Assembly (NCBI RefSeq): GCF_017743865.1
Contig: NZ_JAGHRJ010000008.1
Span: forward strand, 1-64,000
Length of the DNA stretch: 64,000 nt
From: Labrenzia sp. R4_2
Lineage (GTDB): Bacteria; Pseudomonadota; Alphaproteobacteria; Rhizobiales; Stappiaceae
Reading direction: 5' to 3'
Below are positions 36,719 to 45,390 of the stretch, one piece after another. A program made the position numbers and the translations under genes. Numbering within the stretch: position 1 is the stretch's first letter; the number at the start of each line of letters is the position of its first letter. The notes under the pieces were generated by a model, which was not told where the DNA came from, did no database searches, and saw only the letters and a list, made by a program, of their open reading frames with translations.

Positions 36719-37198
36719 TCAGAGGCTGCGAGCAAAAAACACTTCATCGTGGATTTCAATGCCGTAATCCCCCGTAAGTGGAATACCGGGATTCTTCTCA
36801 CGCTCTGCATCAATCACGCCGAATCCGATGCGTTCCAAACGGAACCCGCGCCGCTGGTAGAACCGAAACGCATCCAGATTGTCGTTGGAGGTCCGAACCG
36901 TCAAACGGTGGATGTGGCTGGCTTTCGCCTCTTCCACGACGGCCTGAAGCAAACGGCTGCCAACACCGTCCCAACGGTTTAAGGAGTCGAGCGTAAGGAT
37001 TTCCCATTCCTCCGGCCGCTTGATCAAAGTCACCAAACCTACAAGCTCGCCATCGGCGCGGGCTGTGTAGCCGGGTAGCCGTGACGCATCAATGGTTTCG
37101 TTTTCGATGATCATATCCGGCGATGTCCACCGGTCATTCAACAGCTGCAATACGTCCGCATGATCTTCTGCTGTCGTTGCATGAATGGTCACAGACAT
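36719..37198 (-). CDS. GNAT-family N-acetyltransferase
   Basis: The 159-aa protein has the GNAT core: VGLVTLIKRPEEWEILTLDSL (strands 3-4), then the acetyl-CoA loop region WDGVGSRLLQAVVEEAK, and LDAFRFYQRRGFRLERIGFG near the end. The Q/RxxGxG/A loop is present in the form RWDGVGSRL. The acceptor cannot be told. It lies downstream of the apt-bluB genes on the same strand, 60 bp after bluB, and may be in their operon. Confidence 0.87.
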   Translation of the reverse strand: MSVTIHATTAEDHADVLQLLNDRWTSPDMIIENETIDASRLPGYTARADGELVGLVTLIKRPEEWEILTLDSLNRWDGVGSRLLQAVVEEAKASHIHRLTVRTSNDNLDAFRFYQRRGFRLERIGFGVIDAEREKNPGIPLTGDYGIEIHDEVFFARSL

Positions 37199-37258
37199 GA
37201 TGGTTCCTAACTACAAACACCACGCGTTCATCGGCGGTCCGGTTGAGCGGCTGGTATG

Positions 37259-37921
37259 CTAACGGCGAAACAAGCGCGCGTCCAATGGGCTTCGCGATTG
37301 CCAACGGGCCCGCTCAAGTTCAGGGTCGATGTGTTCTTCTTCCGGGTATCCGACACAAAGGTAAGCAACGAACTGCCAAGTCGGGTCAACTTCGAGGATT
37401 TCACCGATCTTATCCGGGTCCAGAATTGACACCCAACCAACCCCTACCCCCTCGGTGCGAGCTGCAAGCCAGAAGGTGTGGATCATGCTGACGGTGGAAT
37501 AGGCCAGTGTTTCGGGCATCGTCGCCCGCCCAAGTCCATGCCCCTGGTCCGGATTGGGCTCGCTGAAGACCGCCAGATGGACGGGCGCTTCTTTCAGTCC
37601 GGCCAATTTAAGCTGGCGGTACAGAGCAGCCTTTTCATCCTGGTAGTCTTCGGCAGCAGCAGCGTTTTCCGCTTCAAAACTCGCAATGACGCTCGCTCGC
37701 TTCGCCGTACTTTCCACGGTTACGATGCGCCAGGGTTGGCTGTTCCCAACTGAGGGTGCCAGATCTGCCAGCTCAAGGAGATGCCCTAGCGTATCAGGAT
37801 CGACCGGATCCGTCCGGAACCGGCGCACGTCCCGCCGCCATCTCAACAGGCTCTCAAAATCAGATCGGAATGCGTCGGAAAACGCCGGTTTATCCGCATC
37901 ACTGGATGCGCGCGCGCCCAT
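37259..37921 (-). CDS. bluB: 5,6-dimethylbenzimidazole synthase BluB
   Basis: BluB breaks down reduced FMN with O2 to give 5,6-dimethylbenzimidazole, the lower ligand of cobalamin. The 220-aa nitroreductase-fold protein has the BluB N-terminus (LLRWRRDVRRFRTDPVD), APSVGNSQPWRIV, ETLAYSTVSMIHTFWLAAR and EGVGVGWVSILDP, which match. I chose the ATG at 37921; a TTG at 37925-37927 abuts the apt stop and is also possible. No cobalamin riboswitch is seen upstream, and the other cobalamin genes are not in the window. Confidence 0.9.
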   Translation of the reverse strand: MGARASSDADKPAFSDAFRSDFESLLRWRRDVRRFRTDPVDPDTLGHLLELADLAPSVGNSQPWRIVTVESTAKRASVIASFEAENAAAAEDYQDEKAALYRQLKLAGLKEAPVHLAVFSEPNPDQGHGLGRATMPETLAYSTVSMIHTFWLAARTEGVGVGWVSILDPDKIGEILEVDPTWQFVAYLCVGYPEEEHIDPELERARWQSRSPLDARLFRR

Positions 37922-37927
37922 TCGCAA

Positions 37928-38476
37928 TCAGTGCCCTGGGAACTCAACCAGGGTCCGGACTGGGACACTCAAATCCTCCAGTTTCTTCCGGCCGCCAAGA
38001 TCGGGAAGATCAACGATGAAGCACGCGGCTTCAATGTTTGCCCCCATGGATCTCAAGAGTTTGCAGGCCGCTTCCGCTGTGCCGCCTGTCGCAATCAGAT
38101 CGTCGACCAGGATCACCCGGTCGCCTGGCTGGATCGCATCCTTGTGCATTTCCATTTCGTCCAGGCCGTATTCCAAGGAATAGGCAATGCGCACGGTTTC
38201 GTGCGGCAGCTTTCCTTTCTTGCGGATCGGAACAAAGCCTGCAGACAGCTGGTGGGCAACCGCGCCACCGAGGATGAAACCGCGCGCTTCTATTCCGGCA
38301 ATCTGATCGACCTTGGACCCGGCCCAAGGCTGGACCAGCGCATCGACCGCACGCCGGAATGCCCGGGCGTTGCCAAGCAAAGTGGTTATGTCGCGAAAAA
38401 GGATGCCCTCTTTCGGGTAATCCTTGATTGTTCTAATGGCACTGATCAGTTCATCACGAATTGTCTGATCGGTCAT
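37928..38476 (-). CDS. apt: Adenine phosphoribosyltransferase
   Basis: Apt converts adenine and PRPP to AMP. The 182-aa protein has [21 protein letters not shown] at the N-terminus, [14 protein letters not shown], and the PRPP-binding loop [17 protein letters not shown]. Length matches E. coli Apt. It follows mtnP on the same strand by about 120 bp, which makes sense: MtnP makes adenine from methylthioadenosine and Apt recycles it. The stop directly adjoins bluB. Confidence 0.97.
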   Translation of the reverse strand: MTDQTIRDELISAIRTIKDYPKEGILFRDITTLLGNARAFRRAVDALVQPWAGSKVDQIAGIEARGFILGGAVAHQLSAGFVPIRKKGKLPHETVRIAYSLEYGLDEMEMHKDAIQPGDRVILVDDLIATGGTAEAACKLLRSMGANIEAACFIVDLPDLGGRKKLEDLSVPVRTLVEFPGH

Positions 38477-38597
38477 TTTGCTCTCTTTCCTGCAAAAACA
38501 ATGTCGCGCAACACAATCCGCTGCACAGCCCCGACCGACGCTTATATCAAGATTACCGCGGCGGTCGAAGTCTTTTGATGGTTATGAAGGGTTGGTA

Positions 38598-39476
38598 TCA
38601 GCTGCGGTTCAAGACACGCCCTGCAACCGCATCAAGTTTGGCAACCAGTTCCGGATCGCGTTTCTCCGGCGCTGTCATCAGAGCAAATTCAAGGGCAGTG
38701 TCGGACCCGGCGGGGCAGGATTGACGCTCCCTGGGAAGGTCTTTCGCGACACGCGCGACCAGTCTTTGAGCATTTTCCGCATTGTCATGCAGGACTTTCA
38801 ATATCGCCTGAATGTCCACTTCACCATGATCCGGATGCCAGCTGTCATAGTCGGTCACCATCGCAACCGTCGCATAGGAGATTTCAGCTTCCCGCGCGAG
38901 CTTGGCCTCCGGCATATTGGTCATGCCGATAACATCGCAATTCCAGGTCCGGTAGAGTTCACTTTCCGCAAGCGACGAAAACTGCGGACCTTCCATGGCG
39001 AGATACGTCCCGCCCTTGCTGTACTTCAGGCCTTCCGCGTCCGCGGCCGCTGCAACTGCGTCGACCAGTTTTGGGCTGACTGGGGTTGCCATGGAGACAT
39101 GGGCAACACAGCCGGTCCCAAAGAAACTCTTTTCCCGTGCAATCGTACGATCGATGAATTGATCGACCAGCACGAACATGCCCGGCTCATGCTCTTCCTT
39201 CAAAGAGCCGCACGCAGAAACGGACAAGAGGTCAGTCACACCGCACCGCTTCATGACGTCAATATTGGCGCGGTAGTTGATCGTCGTCGGCGAATAAACA
39301 TGCCCCCGGCCGTGACGCGGCAGGAATACGATCTTGAGCCCATCAATAGTGCCGATCCGCACCTGATCCGACGGCGTACCCCATGGGCTTTCGACGCTGA
39401 TCCATTGCGCATCCTCAAGACCAGGAAGGTCATAGATCCCGGATCCGCCAATGATCCCCAGAACTGCGTCGCTCAT
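38598..39476 (-). CDS. mtnP: S-methyl-5'-thioadenosine phosphorylase
   Basis: MtnP cleaves methylthioadenosine with phosphate to adenine and methylthioribose-1-phosphate, clearing a product of polyamine and homoserine-lactone synthesis. The 292-aa protein has IIGGSGIYDLPGLEDAQWIS, the phosphate site PRHGRGHVYSP, VSACGSLKEEHEPG, and the base-site EGPQFSSLAESELYRTW with MTNMPEAKLAREAEI. Upstream, a strong terminator separates it from petC, or rather ends petC transcription on the other side: petC lies at lower-number side of 40447 and is read toward it. Confidence 0.96.
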   Translation of the reverse strand: MSDAVLGIIGGSGIYDLPGLEDAQWISVESPWGTPSDQVRIGTIDGLKIVFLPRHGRGHVYSPTTINYRANIDVMKRCGVTDLLSVSACGSLKEEHEPGMFVLVDQFIDRTIAREKSFFGTGCVAHVSMATPVSPKLVDAVAAAADAEGLKYSKGGTYLAMEGPQFSSLAESELYRTWNCDVIGMTNMPEAKLAREAEISYATVAMVTDYDSWHPDHGEVDIQAILKVLHDNAENAQRLVARVAKDLPRERQSCPAGSDTALEFALMTAPEKRDPELVAKLDAVAGRVLNRS

Positions 39477-39553
39477 TTTGCCCTCGTTGGATGAGTTCCT
39501 GAATTACCGGTTTGCTTAACAAGCCAAGCCAGCAATGAACAGCGGGCAAATGA

Positions 39554-39582
39554 AAAAAGGCGGGCTCGATGCCCGCCTTTTT
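39554..39582 (-). terminator. Rho-independent terminator after petABC
   Basis: A 12-bp stem (aaaaaggcgggc at 39554-39565, gcccgccttttt at 39571-39582) with a TCGAT loop gives a T tract on either strand. It begins 26 bp after the petC stop and ends the bc1 operon before mtnP. Confidence 0.92.
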
Positions 39583-39607
39583 CCGAGTGCTTCTTTACGC
39601 TTGGAGC

Positions 39608-40447
39608 TTAGTGCTCGACGTCGCGCCAGATCTTCTTCTTGGTGAAGTAAAGCATGCCAGCGAAAACGATGAGAAACAGCATCACGCGGAAACCGATCTT
39701 CTTGCGGTCTTCCAGATGAGGCTCAGCGGCCCACATCATGAACGCAGAAACGTCGCGTGCATAATTCTCAACGGTCATCGGTGTGCCATCGGTGTACTCA
39801 ACGGCTTCCTCGAAAAGAGGCGGCGCCATTGAGATGAATTCACCAGCCATGAAGGAGTGGTTGTAGTACTGGCCAACCGGCACTTCCACACCCTCTGGCG
39901 GATCTACGTAACCCGTCAGCAACGAGTAGATGTAGTCCGGACCGTTTTCCTGATACTGGGTGAAGATGTCGAAAACAAACCCAGGAAAACCGCGCTGCGG
40001 CGCACGGGCCTTGGCGAGAAGCGAAAAGTCCGGCGGGTAAGCGCCGTTATTGGCCGCACGTGCAGCATTTTCGTTCGGAAACGGCGACGGGAAGCGGTCA
40101 GCCAGGATTGCCGGACGGTCGTACATGTCGCCGAAATCATCCGGGCCATCCACGACAGTGTAGTCGGCAGCAATCGCTTTAGCTTGGTCTTCGGTAAAGC
40201 TCGGACCACCGTCTTCAGCCAGGTTGCGGAAGGCAACGCGGCTCAAAGCATGACACGCCGAACAGTTTTCAACGTAGACCTTGAAGCCACGTTGCAACTG
40301 TGCCCGGTCGTAGTAACCGAACGGCCCAGCAAAGGACCAATCCTGATAATCGATTTCAACCTTCGCTCCGGCCGCAAAAGCCGGGGATGCGATGGCGAGA
40401 GCCGCCACCGCTGCGAGGGAACGAACCATTGTGATCATGGTTTTCAT
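39608..40447 (-). CDS. petC: Cytochrome c1 of the bc1 complex
   Basis: Cytochrome c1 passes electrons from the Rieske protein to cytochrome c in the periplasm. The 279-aa protein has a signal peptide (about 1-25), the heme c site C62-S-A-C65-H66, the region with the axial Met (HSFMAGEFISMAPPLF), and a C-terminal anchor helix followed by KKKIWRDVEH. It is encoded separately from cytochrome b, unlike the fused fbcH of Bradyrhizobium. It is the last gene of the petA-petB-petC operon, 30 bp after petB. Confidence 0.96.
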   Translation of the reverse strand: MKTMITMVRSLAAVAALAIASPAFAAGAKVEIDYQDWSFAGPFGYYDRAQLQRGFKVYVENCSACHALSRVAFRNLAEDGGPSFTEDQAKAIAADYTVVDGPDDFGDMYDRPAILADRFPSPFPNENAARAANNGAYPPDFSLLAKARAPQRGFPGFVFDIFTQYQENGPDYIYSLLTGYVDPPEGVEVPVGQYYNHSFMAGEFISMAPPLFEEAVEYTDGTPMTVENYARDVSAFMMWAAEPHLEDRKKIGFRVMLFLIVFAGMLYFTKKKIWRDVEH

Positions 40448-40477
40448 TGTCTCAAATAACTCCCGATCCGGTTCGCG

Positions 40478-41743
40478 TTATTTCGTTTCCGGTGCGGCTG
40501 CTGCGCCGACCGGTGTGCCGGATCCGCCCTTGAGCACCGACTCGGAGATTGATGCCGGAAGTGGCTTCGGTTTCTCCAGGAAGCCCAACAGCGGCAGGGC
40601 GATAAGGAAGTAGGCAAAGTAGATGGTGGTGCAGATCTGGGACATGATCACGTAGATCCCTTCCGCCGGCATGGCGCCGAGGTAGCCCAAAACCACTGCG
40701 TTCGCTGCGAAAATCCAGAAGAACTGCTTGAACAGCGGACGGTAAGCACCGGAGCGGACCTTGGACGTGTCCAGCCACGGCAGGATGAACAGCACCGCAA
40801 TCGCACCAAACATCAGAACCACACCGCCGAGCTTGTCCGGAACAGCGCGCAGGATCGCGTAGAACGGCAGGAAGTACCATTCAGGAACGATGTGCGCCGG
40901 CGTGACGAGCGGGTTCGCTTCGATGTAGTTGTCGGCGTGACCCAGATAATTCGGCAGATAGAACACGAAGTACGCGAAGAAGATCATGAACACGACAATC
41001 GCGAACAGGTCCTTGATCGTGTAGTACGGGTGGAACGGGATCGTGTCCTGTTTGGTCTTCGGCTGGACGCCTGTCGGGTTGTTGTTGCCGGTGGTGTGGA
41101 ATGCCCACACGTGCAGCAGAACAACACCAAAGATCATGAACGGCAGCAGGTAGTGCAGCGAGAAGAAGCGTGTCAGCGTCGGGTTATCGACCGCAAAGCC
41201 GCCCCACAGCCAGATCACAACACTCTCACCGACAACCGGAATTGCCGAGAACAGGTTGGTGATAACCGTCGCGCCCCAGAAGGACATCTGACCCCATGGC
41301 AGAACGTAACCCATGAACGCTGTTGCCATCATCAGAAGGAAGATGATCACACCCAGGATCCAGGAGATCTCGCGGGGAGCCTTGTATGACCCGTAGTAGA
41401 GACCACGGAAAATGTGAATGTAGACCGCGATGAAGAACATCGACGCGCCGTTGGCATGCAGGTAGCGCAGCATCCAGCCGAAGTTCACATCGCGCATAAT
41501 GTGCTCAACGCTGTCGAATGCCGCAGTCGTGCTTGCCGTGTAGTGCATCACGAGCACGATCCCTGTCAGGATCTGCGCGATGAGCACGAAGAAAAGGATC
41601 CCGCCGAAGGTCCAGAAATAGTTCAGGTTCTTCGGTGTCGGAAAGTCGACGAAAGATCCGCGTACGAGCGAAATGACCGGCAAACGGCTCTCAAGCCACT
41701 TTGCCGCAGCGCTCTGCGGTACATATTCAGAATGTCCAGCCAT
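40478..41743 (-). CDS. petB: Cytochrome b of the bc1 complex
   Basis: This 421-aa inner-membrane subunit holds hemes bL and bH and both quinone sites. It has eight TM helices, [42 protein letters not shown], the Qo-site [21 protein letters not shown] (PEWY) and the heme-ligand pairs in helices B and D. The C-terminus ([14 protein letters not shown]...) is slightly longer than in mitochondria. It follows petA by 26 bp and precedes petC by 30 bp. Confidence 0.97.
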   Translation of the reverse strand: MAGHSEYVPQSAAAKWLESRLPVISLVRGSFVDFPTPKNLNYFWTFGGILFFVLIAQILTGIVLVMHYTASTTAAFDSVEHIMRDVNFGWMLRYLHANGASMFFIAVYIHIFRGLYYGSYKAPREISWILGVIIFLLMMATAFMGYVLPWGQMSFWGATVITNLFSAIPVVGESVVIWLWGGFAVDNPTLTRFFSLHYLLPFMIFGVVLLHVWAFHTTGNNNPTGVQPKTKQDTIPFHPYYTIKDLFAIVVFMIFFAYFVFYLPNYLGHADNYIEANPLVTPAHIVPEWYFLPFYAILRAVPDKLGGVVLMFGAIAVLFILPWLDTSKVRSGAYRPLFKQFFWIFAANAVVLGYLGAMPAEGIYVIMSQICTTIYFAYFLIALPLLGFLEKPKPLPASISESVLKGGSGTPVGAAAAPETK

Positions 41744-41769
41744 GGCTGCCTCCAGATTAACTCGTGCCG

Positions 41770-42330
41770 TTAGCCGATCTTGATGGTGGTCTCGCTGACC
41801 ATCTCAAGCGGCGGAATGAGCAGGTTCTCAGGCGCCGGGCCCTTGCGGATCCGGCCGGCGGTGTCGTAGTGCGAGCCGTGGCACGGGCAGAACCAGCCGC
41901 CGTACTCACCGGCATCACCCACAGGGACGCAGCCAAGGTGTGTGCAGATACCAACCTGGACCAGCAGCTTCTCATTGCCTTCGATGCCGCGGTTCACGTC
42001 CGTGGCCTCAGCGTCGGCAGGCAGGTTGGCGTTGCGTGCAAGCGGGTCCGGCAGATCAGAGACCGGAACAGCGTTCGCCTCTTCCACTTCCGCATCCGTA
42101 CGGTTGCGGATGAAGACCGGCTTACCACGCCATTTCACGCTGATAGACTGCCCCTCTTCCACGGCAGAGACGTCGACTTCAATAGAAGCCAGAGCCAAAG
42201 CGGAGGCATCCGGGTTCATCTGATCGATGAATGGCCATGCCAGCGCGCCAGCGCCGACGACACCCATGGCGCCGGTCGCAATGTAGAGGAAATCTCGGCG
42301 GGTCGGTTCCGCCTGATCCGTATTTGCCAA
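41770..42330 (-). CDS. petA: Ubiquinol-cytochrome c reductase Rieske iron-sulfur subunit
   Basis: The 186-aa Rieske protein has a Tat-type N-terminus ([20 protein letters not shown]) that stays as membrane anchor, and the [2Fe-2S] ligands in CTHLGC (C129, H131) and CPCHGSHYD (C148, H151). I chose a TTG start at 42330 (protein begins with [12 protein letters not shown] after Met) because GAGAGGAC lies just upstream and the N-terminus then fits the family; a frame open to 42486 has no Rieske-like sequence. First gene of petABC. Confidence 0.95.
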   Translation of the reverse strand: MANTDQAEPTRRDFLYIATGAMGVVGAGALAWPFIDQMNPDASALALASIEVDVSAVEEGQSISVKWRGKPVFIRNRTDAEVEEANAVPVSDLPDPLARNANLPADAEATDVNRGIEGNEKLLVQVGICTHLGCVPVGDAGEYGGWFCPCHGSHYDTAGRIRKGPAPENLLIPPLEMVSETTIKIG

Positions 42331-42635
42331 GGTCGCGTCCTCTCGAAACCAGTTTATTCTGTACCGAAAGCCCGTCGCACGTCCGGGCCCGTCCCTGAGA
42401 GCAAGGATAGGCTGACTCGTGCCGGGCTCAACGGTTGCCGGGTGCGGCAGATTTCCGCACCGGGCAAGGCGTGTGTCTTTTTGCACCGTTCAAAGCGCTT
42501 GTCCAGTTCAACAAACGCCTTAGAACGCATATGTCGCAGCCGAAACTGCGCTCGCGCCGTTTTTCTGCCGTTTTTCGGAAAATCGCAAGACCGGAAAATG
42601 CATTTCCCCGGCCTTGCGTGACGATGTGGCTGGAA
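42331..42635. other. Region between the ABC exporter and petA
   Basis: This 305-bp stretch should hold the petABC promoter and leader, and the exporter terminator (given separately at 42578-42618). A 7-bp hairpin (ggtgcgg at 42441-42447, ccgcacc at 42455-42461) lies about 110-130 bp upstream of the petA start. I see no gene in it and could not fix promoter hexamers by eye. Confidence 0.5.
42578..42618 (-). terminator. Likely rho-independent terminator after the first ABC exporter
   Basis: On the minus strand cgcaag-g-ccgg pairs with ccgg-t-cttgcg (plus-strand 42608-42618 and 42584-42594), an 11-bp stem with one G-U pair around a 13-nt loop, followed by ATTTTCC. On the plus strand the same position is an A-C mismatch, so it works best for the minus-strand exporter gene ending at 42636. 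Confidence 0.6.
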
Positions 42636-44474
42636 TCAAGCCGCCTGAACGGGCGCCAGGAATCCGCCAGACTGGTGCTGCCAGAGCTGAGCGTAAAGAC
42701 CGTTCAGATCCAACAGCTCCTGATGCGATCCTTCTTCGATGATTCGACCATGATCCATGACTATGAGCCGATCCATCGCCGCAATCGTGGATAGCCTGTG
42801 AGCAATCGCGATAACGGTTTTTCCTTCCATCAGATCGAACAGGCTTTCCTGGATGGCGATCTCGACTTCTGAATCCAGAGCCGATGTCGCCTCATCCAGG
42901 GCCAGGATCGGGGCATCTTTCAGAAGCACCCGCGCAATCGCGATCCTTTGGCGCTGACCACCAGAGAGTTTCACACCGCGCTCACCGACATGCGCATCTA
43001 GGCCAACACGCCCGTTTTGATCTTCGAGACTGCGGACGAACTCGATTGCATGCGCTTTTTCCAGAGCCGCCTCGACTTCCTCGCGGCTGACGTCCGGCTT
43101 GCCATAAGCAACGTTCTCGAAAATGGATCGGTGCAACAAGGACGTATCCTGCGTAACAACACCCACGTTGGCCCGGATGTCGTCCTGCAGTACCTTGGCA
43201 ACGTCCTGACCATCGATCAGCACCCTACCGCCTTCCAGATCGTAGAAGCGCAGAAGCAGGTTGACCAAGGTGGATTTACCTGCCCCGGACCTGCCGATCA
43301 GGCCGATTTTTTCGCCAGCTTTGATCTTCAAGGAGAGATCCTCGATGACGCCGTTTTCCTTGCCATAGTGGAAGCGGATCCGCTCGAACTCGATCTCGCC
43401 TTTGTCGACAACCAGCTGCTTGGCGTTTGGAACATCCACCACATCCCGTTCCCGGGAAATCGTGTTGATACCGTCCTGAACCGTCCCGATGTTTTCAAAC
43501 AGGCCAGACACTTCCCAAAGGATCCACTGCGACATGCCTTGAAACCGCAGGACAAGGGCGACCGCAACGGCAATCTCGCCAGTGCTTACCAACCCTTGCT
43601 GCCAAAGCGTGATGGACATCGCCGAGACTGCAAAGAGCAACGCCATGTTCAGGGTTGTCAGGGTGATGTTCATACCCGTGACGAGCCGCATCTGAAGAAA
43701 GACCGTCTTCAGGAAGTCAAGCATCGACCTCTTTGCATAGTCTTCTTCGCGCGCTGCGTGGGAGAAGAGCTTCACCGTCGAGATGTTGGTGTATGCATCG
43801 ACGACGTGTCCCGTCATCACGGATCGCGCATCGGCTTGATCCCGGGACACATTCTTCAAACGCGGGATGAAGACGCGCATCGTCAACAGATACCCGCCAA
43901 GCCACGCCAGGAACGGAATAGCGAAATAGATGCTTGCCTCCGCAACGATGAACAGTGCCGCCACGAAGTAGACGATCACATAGACCAGAATGTCTGCGAT
44001 CCGGGTCACCACTTCGCGAACCGCGAGCGCTGTTTGCATCAGCTTGTTCGCAATCCGCCCTGCAAAGTCGTTTTGATAAAACGCCACGCTCTGCCGGAGA
44101 AGATACCGGTGAACCCGCCACCGCACAGACATCGGGTAGGTGCCCATCAAACCCTGATGGAACACCATCTCCCAAATGCCTGACACGACCGGCAGAAGGA
44201 TCATTATAACAAAACCCATCCACAGAAGCTGAGGCCAGTTGTCTGCAAAGAATGTCTGAGCGTTCTCTGTTCCGAGCCAATTCACCAAATCACCCAGGAA
44301 GGTAAAGATGAACACTTCAAGAATGGCGATGGCGGCACCCAGGACCGATGCGACCGCAAGGATCGGCCACACCGGTTTCGTGTAGTACCAACAGAACGCC
44401 CAGAAGCCTTTCGGCGGGACATCGAGATCCGTGTTCTCGAACGGATCAATCAGGTTTTCAAACCACTTAAACAT
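42636..44474 (-). CDS. ABC exporter, fused permease and ATPase (MsbA-like), copy 1
   Basis: The 612-aa half-transporter has six TM helices in the first ~340 residues and an ATPase with Walker A GLIGRSGAGKSTLVNLLLRF, Q-loop VTQDTSLLHRSIFENV, signature LSGGQRQRIAIARVLL, Walker B PILALDEATSALD and the H-loop in AIAHRLSTI. It should act as a dimer in the inner membrane; substrate unknown. The ATG at 44474 has AAAGG upstream. It overlaps the end of a small membrane-protein gene by 8 bp. A paralog lies at 47347. Confidence 0.93.
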   Translation of the reverse strand: MFKWFENLIDPFENTDLDVPPKGFWAFCWYYTKPVWPILAVASVLGAAIAILEVFIFTFLGDLVNWLGTENAQTFFADNWPQLLWMGFVIMILLPVVSGIWEMVFHQGLMGTYPMSVRWRVHRYLLRQSVAFYQNDFAGRIANKLMQTALAVREVVTRIADILVYVIVYFVAALFIVAEASIYFAIPFLAWLGGYLLTMRVFIPRLKNVSRDQADARSVMTGHVVDAYTNISTVKLFSHAAREEDYAKRSMLDFLKTVFLQMRLVTGMNITLTTLNMALLFAVSAMSITLWQQGLVSTGEIAVAVALVLRFQGMSQWILWEVSGLFENIGTVQDGINTISRERDVVDVPNAKQLVVDKGEIEFERIRFHYGKENGVIEDLSLKIKAGEKIGLIGRSGAGKSTLVNLLLRFYDLEGGRVLIDGQDVAKVLQDDIRANVGVVTQDTSLLHRSIFENVAYGKPDVSREEVEAALEKAHAIEFVRSLEDQNGRVGLDAHVGERGVKLSGGQRQRIAIARVLLKDAPILALDEATSALDSEVEIAIQESLFDLMEGKTVIAIAHRLSTIAAMDRLIVMDHGRIIEEGSHQELLDLNGLYAQLWQHQSGGFLAPVQAA

Positions 44475-44937
44475 GACGAACCTTTGCATGAGTGGGCTGG
44501 ACAGTCTCATGACCATCCCCGCACTCGAATTTGTAGGGTTCCCTTTCATGATCACGCACGCCGAGGCGCGGAGACGCAATCGCGGCCGAAGCAAAGAAAC
44601 TTACCAGCGATAGAGCTACGATAAAGGAACCAATTAGAAGATTTTCAAGCCGGTCAGCGAACTGCGGCGCGCTCAGGACCTTTCCATGCACGCCAACGGT
44701 TTCGATCGCTGCAAATTCGGAAATGAAGACCGGCACCGCGAACAGCACTGTCAGAACGCCAGTCGCCCCACCGAATACTCCGAGAATTTTCAACGAGTTG
44801 CGCAGACGCAATAAAACTGGCGGACGCGGACGCAAGTGCGGATCAATGAAAACGTCCGGCCGCCGGACAGGCGGCTCCTGGACGATATCTGGACCTATGC
44901 CGGGTCGGAATGGCCCAAAGGGATCACCGAAAGACAT
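44467..44937 (-). CDS. Small membrane protein of unknown function
   Basis: The 156-aa protein begins MSFGDPFGPFRPGIGPDIVQ, has a Pro/Arg-rich cytoplasmic stretch (HLRPRPPVLLRLRNSLK), and two hydrophobic segments: about 55-75 (ILGVFGGATGVLTVLFAVPVF) and about 105-125 (NLLIGSFIVALSLVSFFASA). I do not recognise a family. The ATG at 44937 has GGAGAC upstream. Its 3-prime end overlaps the exporter start by 8 bp, so translation is coupled and a partner role to the exporter is possible (inference). Confidence 0.65.
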   Translation of the reverse strand: MSFGDPFGPFRPGIGPDIVQEPPVRRPDVFIDPHLRPRPPVLLRLRNSLKILGVFGGATGVLTVLFAVPVFISEFAAIETVGVHGKVLSAPQFADRLENLLIGSFIVALSLVSFFASAAIASPRLGVRDHEREPYKFECGDGHETVQPTHAKVRHV

Positions 44938-45390
44938 GATGTGTCTCCGAAACGAAAGAAATTGAGAGTAACGCCCGCAGACATGCGCAAGGACGCACAT
45001 GCAGCCAAAACTGATGGACGGCTTATGCCGGACGTCGGAAAAGTGTTAGGAACTCAGGCGCGTTTCTTTAGTCGAAACGTGCAGATGATCCCGTGCGAAC
45101 CAAATGGACGGCTGTCGCTGGATGCGTCGAACAATTTAGCATGTAAGCCCTCCTGGTTGCTTGGCCGGGCGGCCAAAGGGATGGAAACTTCAACCCGTCA
45201 AAGTTGAGGACCTTTTGGTACTCTGGAATCGCGGATAAGGGAAGACCGATTTCGGCCTAAAGCAGCCTAAACCCAGAACTGTGACAAATCAGCCACATGT
45301 GTGACATGTGAGTGAGCGGTCGCAATGATTCACTCAGCCCGGGACCAGTAAGGCAGTGGAGCTTAGCCACCACAGACCAGCGACAAAGAC
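44938..45390. other. 453-bp gap upstream of the small membrane protein/exporter operon
   Basis: The promoter of the operon starting at 44937 must lie here, as must the 3-prime end of the chemoreceptor transcript. I see no supported gene. Visible structure: a hairpin ttggcc-gggc-ggccaa around 45160-45176, cttcaac/gttgagg around 45188-45209, a TGTGAC-N6-GCCACA motif at 45280-45297 and a direct repeat of acatgtg at 45295-45301 and 45304-45310. None matches a known riboswitch by eye. Confidence 0.5.

Noticed and set aside
37922-38600. Cobalamin riboswitch controlling bluB
   Set aside because: bluB is directly coupled to apt and the apt/mtnP gap has no B12 box.
38478-39494. A 338-codon open frame on the plus strand
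   Set aside because: It is antisense to the well-supported mtnP gene and has no recognisable domain.
43017-44183. A 388-codon open frame on the plus strand
   Set aside because: It lies wholly opposite the first ABC exporter, whose motifs are unmistakable. The predicted protein is Arg/His/Asp-rich with no family features, as expected from antisense reading of GC-rich coding DNA.
44938-45390. Riboswitch (cobalamin or other) in the long gap
   Set aside because: Hairpins are present but no B12 box or other conserved riboswitch core could be found, and the downstream genes do not suggest a ligand.
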